This document shows positions 6,626-7,485 of a stretch of 7,485 nucleotides of DNA, one piece after another. The notes under the pieces were generated by a model that was not told the DNA's origin, did not search any database, and saw nothing but the letters and a program-made list of their open reading frames with translations. The stretch is from Lachnospiraceae bacterium (lineage in GTDB: Bacteria > Bacillota > Clostridia > Lachnospirales > Lachnospiraceae), in assembly GCA_024695225.1 (NCBI GenBank), contig JAILIO010000278.1:1-7485 (forward strand), in the 5' to 3' direction. Position numbers and translations under genes: made by a program. Each line of letters opens with the position of its first letter. Position 1 is the stretch's first letter.

Positions 6626-6653
6626 ATTATAAAGGATTCTTTGATTTTGTCAA
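6626..6653 (-). promoter_or_regulatory. Consensus sigma-A promoter of the prepilin gene
   Basis: On the minus strand TTGACA (6653-6648) and TATAAT (6631-6626) are both perfect matches, separated by 16 bases. Upstream of the -35 box (about 6654-6700) the strand is A/T-rich with A- and T-tracts, including an A7 run, resembling an UP element. Transcription should start near 6619, giving a leader of about 75 bases. This is the strongest promoter in the window and fits a structural protein needed in many copies. Confidence 0.88.
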
Positions 6654-6701
6654 CAACTTTTTTTCGAATTAGTTTATAAAATTTTAATAATTTAAGATAT
6701 G

Positions 6702-6838
6702 GGATCTGTTTCGATCCTGTTGCGTGCTTATTTTCCTTATATCCAGCAAGTTTTTTGCGGTTTGACAAAAGGATCATCTATCATGCTGAGCGCTTATTTC
6801 CCTTATGTATCCCGCAAGTTTTTTGCGGTTTGAAAAAA
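6702..6838. repeat. Two-copy tandem repeat (about 68 bases) at the 3' end of the flippase fragment
   Basis: Unit 6771-6838 covers the flippase stop codon and about its last 20 codons; unit 6702-6770 lies just beyond the stop. They share an identical 20-base core (6746-6765 and 6814-6833) and clear flanking similarity, each starting with GGATC. Read in the flippase frame the outer copy still gives ILLSNRKKLAGY before a 2-base deletion shifts it. The outer copy is therefore a decayed duplicate of the gene end rather than a regulatory repeat. Confidence 0.8.
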
Positions 6839-7382
6839 GGATGACCATAAGCGCCAGCGTTAAACAGTACCTGAGCAGTATATGACCGTACAGCGAAAGA
6901 TACAGAAATCCCGTTCCCATAAAGGCAAGCGTGATCTGCAAAAGCCTGATCGTATCAAAGGGATACTCTCCCTTCAGTTCCCTCCTGCAGACCCGTCTCA
7001 TCACAATATAGTGAAACACTGCATACAACATGAAGCATAAAAGCGTGGTATATGCGGCAGCTGTATACCCAAAGACCGGGATGAACAGATAATTCAGGAT
7101 AAGATTGAGAACTGCCGCGGCAGCCGTGGCTGCAGCTATCTGTCCCGTATCCCCGTAGTAAAAACTGATCTTTGAGAACAAAACATAACAGAACATAAAA
7201 TAGGCGCTCATTGCTATGGGAGGGATACACCGGACAGCTCCCCCATACCCGGCCGGGGCGAATATATACACTATCTCAGGGGCAAAGGCTATGGTGATCA
7301 GGTTCACCGCCCCTATAAGGATCAGCACCCCATAAGATACAGGGGCGATCTCGTACATCTTTTTGTCCCTGGTGCTACACAA
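6774..7382 (-). pseudogene. C-terminal half of a Wzx/MATE-like polysaccharide flippase, N-terminus lost
   Basis: The frame has about 200 codons and encodes roughly six hydrophobic segments (about 16-34, 55-72, 80-100, 103-125, 148-165, 168-182, counted from the TTG at 7382), ending in a basic tail (NRKKLAGYIREISAQHDR). MOP-superfamily flippases such as Wzx are about 450-500 aa with 12-14 helices and move lipid-linked glycans across the membrane. The stretch KMYEIAPVSYGVLILIGAVNLITIAFAPEIVYIF is typical of the middle of such proteins, not of a start. A TGA at 7388-7386 closes the frame just upstream, there is no ribosome site, and the break coincides with the centre of an inverted duplication. 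The remaining codons are free of stops, so the loss is recent or artefactual. A separately translated half-protein from ATG 7358 is possible but unsupported. Confidence 0.8.
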
Positions 7383-7485
7383 AGATCAGGTACAAAAAGA
7401 TGTACTAGATCGCCCCTGTATCTTATGGGGTGCTGATACTTATAGGGGCGGTGAACCTAATCACCATAGCGTTTGCCCCGGAGAT
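7273..7485. repeat. Large imperfect inverted duplication of flippase sequence, running off the right edge
   Basis: The arm 7387-7485 is the reverse complement of 7273-7371 with 6 mismatches in 99 positions (at 7391, 7406, 7438, 7459, 7471, 7480), around a 15-base centre (7372-7386). It continues to the end of the window, so its full length is unknown. Four mismatches are synonymous third-codon changes in the flippase frame; the other two are G-to-T changes at first codon positions. No transposase or obvious element end is seen. Confidence 0.93.
7388..7485 (+). pseudogene. Fragment of a second, diverged flippase copy on the plus strand, interrupted by TAG
   Basis: In frame from 7388 the plus strand reads RYKKMY, then TAG at 7406-7408, then IAPVSYGVLILIGAVNLITIAFAPE up to the edge. 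This is the same peptide as in the minus-strand fragment, except that Asp is Tyr and Glu is the amber codon. The silent differences imply a copy that once evolved as a coding gene. It is the only plus-strand coding trace I accept. Whether the copy extends beyond 7485 cannot be seen. Confidence 0.65.

Noticed and set aside
6702..6717. GGATC/GATCC hairpin after the flippase fragment
   Set aside because: A five-base stem without an adjacent U-tract; too weak to call a terminator.
6812..6828. Six-base hairpin CCGCAA/TTGCGG near the flippase end
   Set aside because: It lies inside coding sequence, has no following T-run on the minus strand and is weakened in the duplicated copy, so it is not a convincing terminator.
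7273..7485. Inverted arms as terminal repeats of an insertion sequence
   Set aside because: The arms are flippase coding sequence around a 15-base centre, with no transposase, target duplication or element-like ends.

Overview
The window looks like a chromosomal segment of a Gram-positive anaerobe, most likely a Lachnospiraceae-type Clostridia. The reasons are the style of the genes (a type IV pilin and PilC-like platform protein, a DUF2304 membrane protein beside a DPM1-like glycosyltransferase, a Firmicutes-style uridine phosphorylase), GGAGG ribosome sites, TTGACA/TATAAT promoters and moderate GC with AT-rich gaps. This placement is inference from gene content, not from a marker gene. Every well-supported gene lies on the minus strand, so the window reads biologically from right to left.

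Layout from high to low coordinates. At 7273-7485 there is a large imperfect inverted duplication. Next to it (6774-7382) is the C-terminal half of a Wzx/MATE-like polysaccharide flippase that has lost its N-terminal half; its 3' end is also tandemly duplicated (6702-6838). A consensus-quality promoter (6626-6653) then drives a 129-codon type IV prepilin (6155-6544), followed by an intrinsic terminator (6061-6098). Beyond it is a compact five-gene cluster: a 653-aa GT-C-like membrane glycosyltransferase (4085-6046), a DUF2304 membrane protein (3538-4005), two family-2 glycosyltransferases (2601-3545 and the DPM1-like 1848-2552), and uridine phosphorylase (1047-1832). The last four genes are overlapping or closely spaced. 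After a gap of about 210 bases with a nested inverted repeat and a second strong promoter (899-927) comes a GspF/PilC-type pilus platform gene that runs out of the left edge.

How the parts may work together: the DPM1-like enzyme would load a sugar on polyprenyl phosphate at the inner face, DUF2304 could be its small membrane partner, and the GT-C protein would use the lipid-linked sugar at the outer face. Because this module sits between the pilin and PilC genes, a pilus- or surface-glycan glycosylation role is an attractive inference. The sequence does not prove the acceptor. The flippase remnant suggests that the locus borders on polysaccharide genes and has been rearranged.
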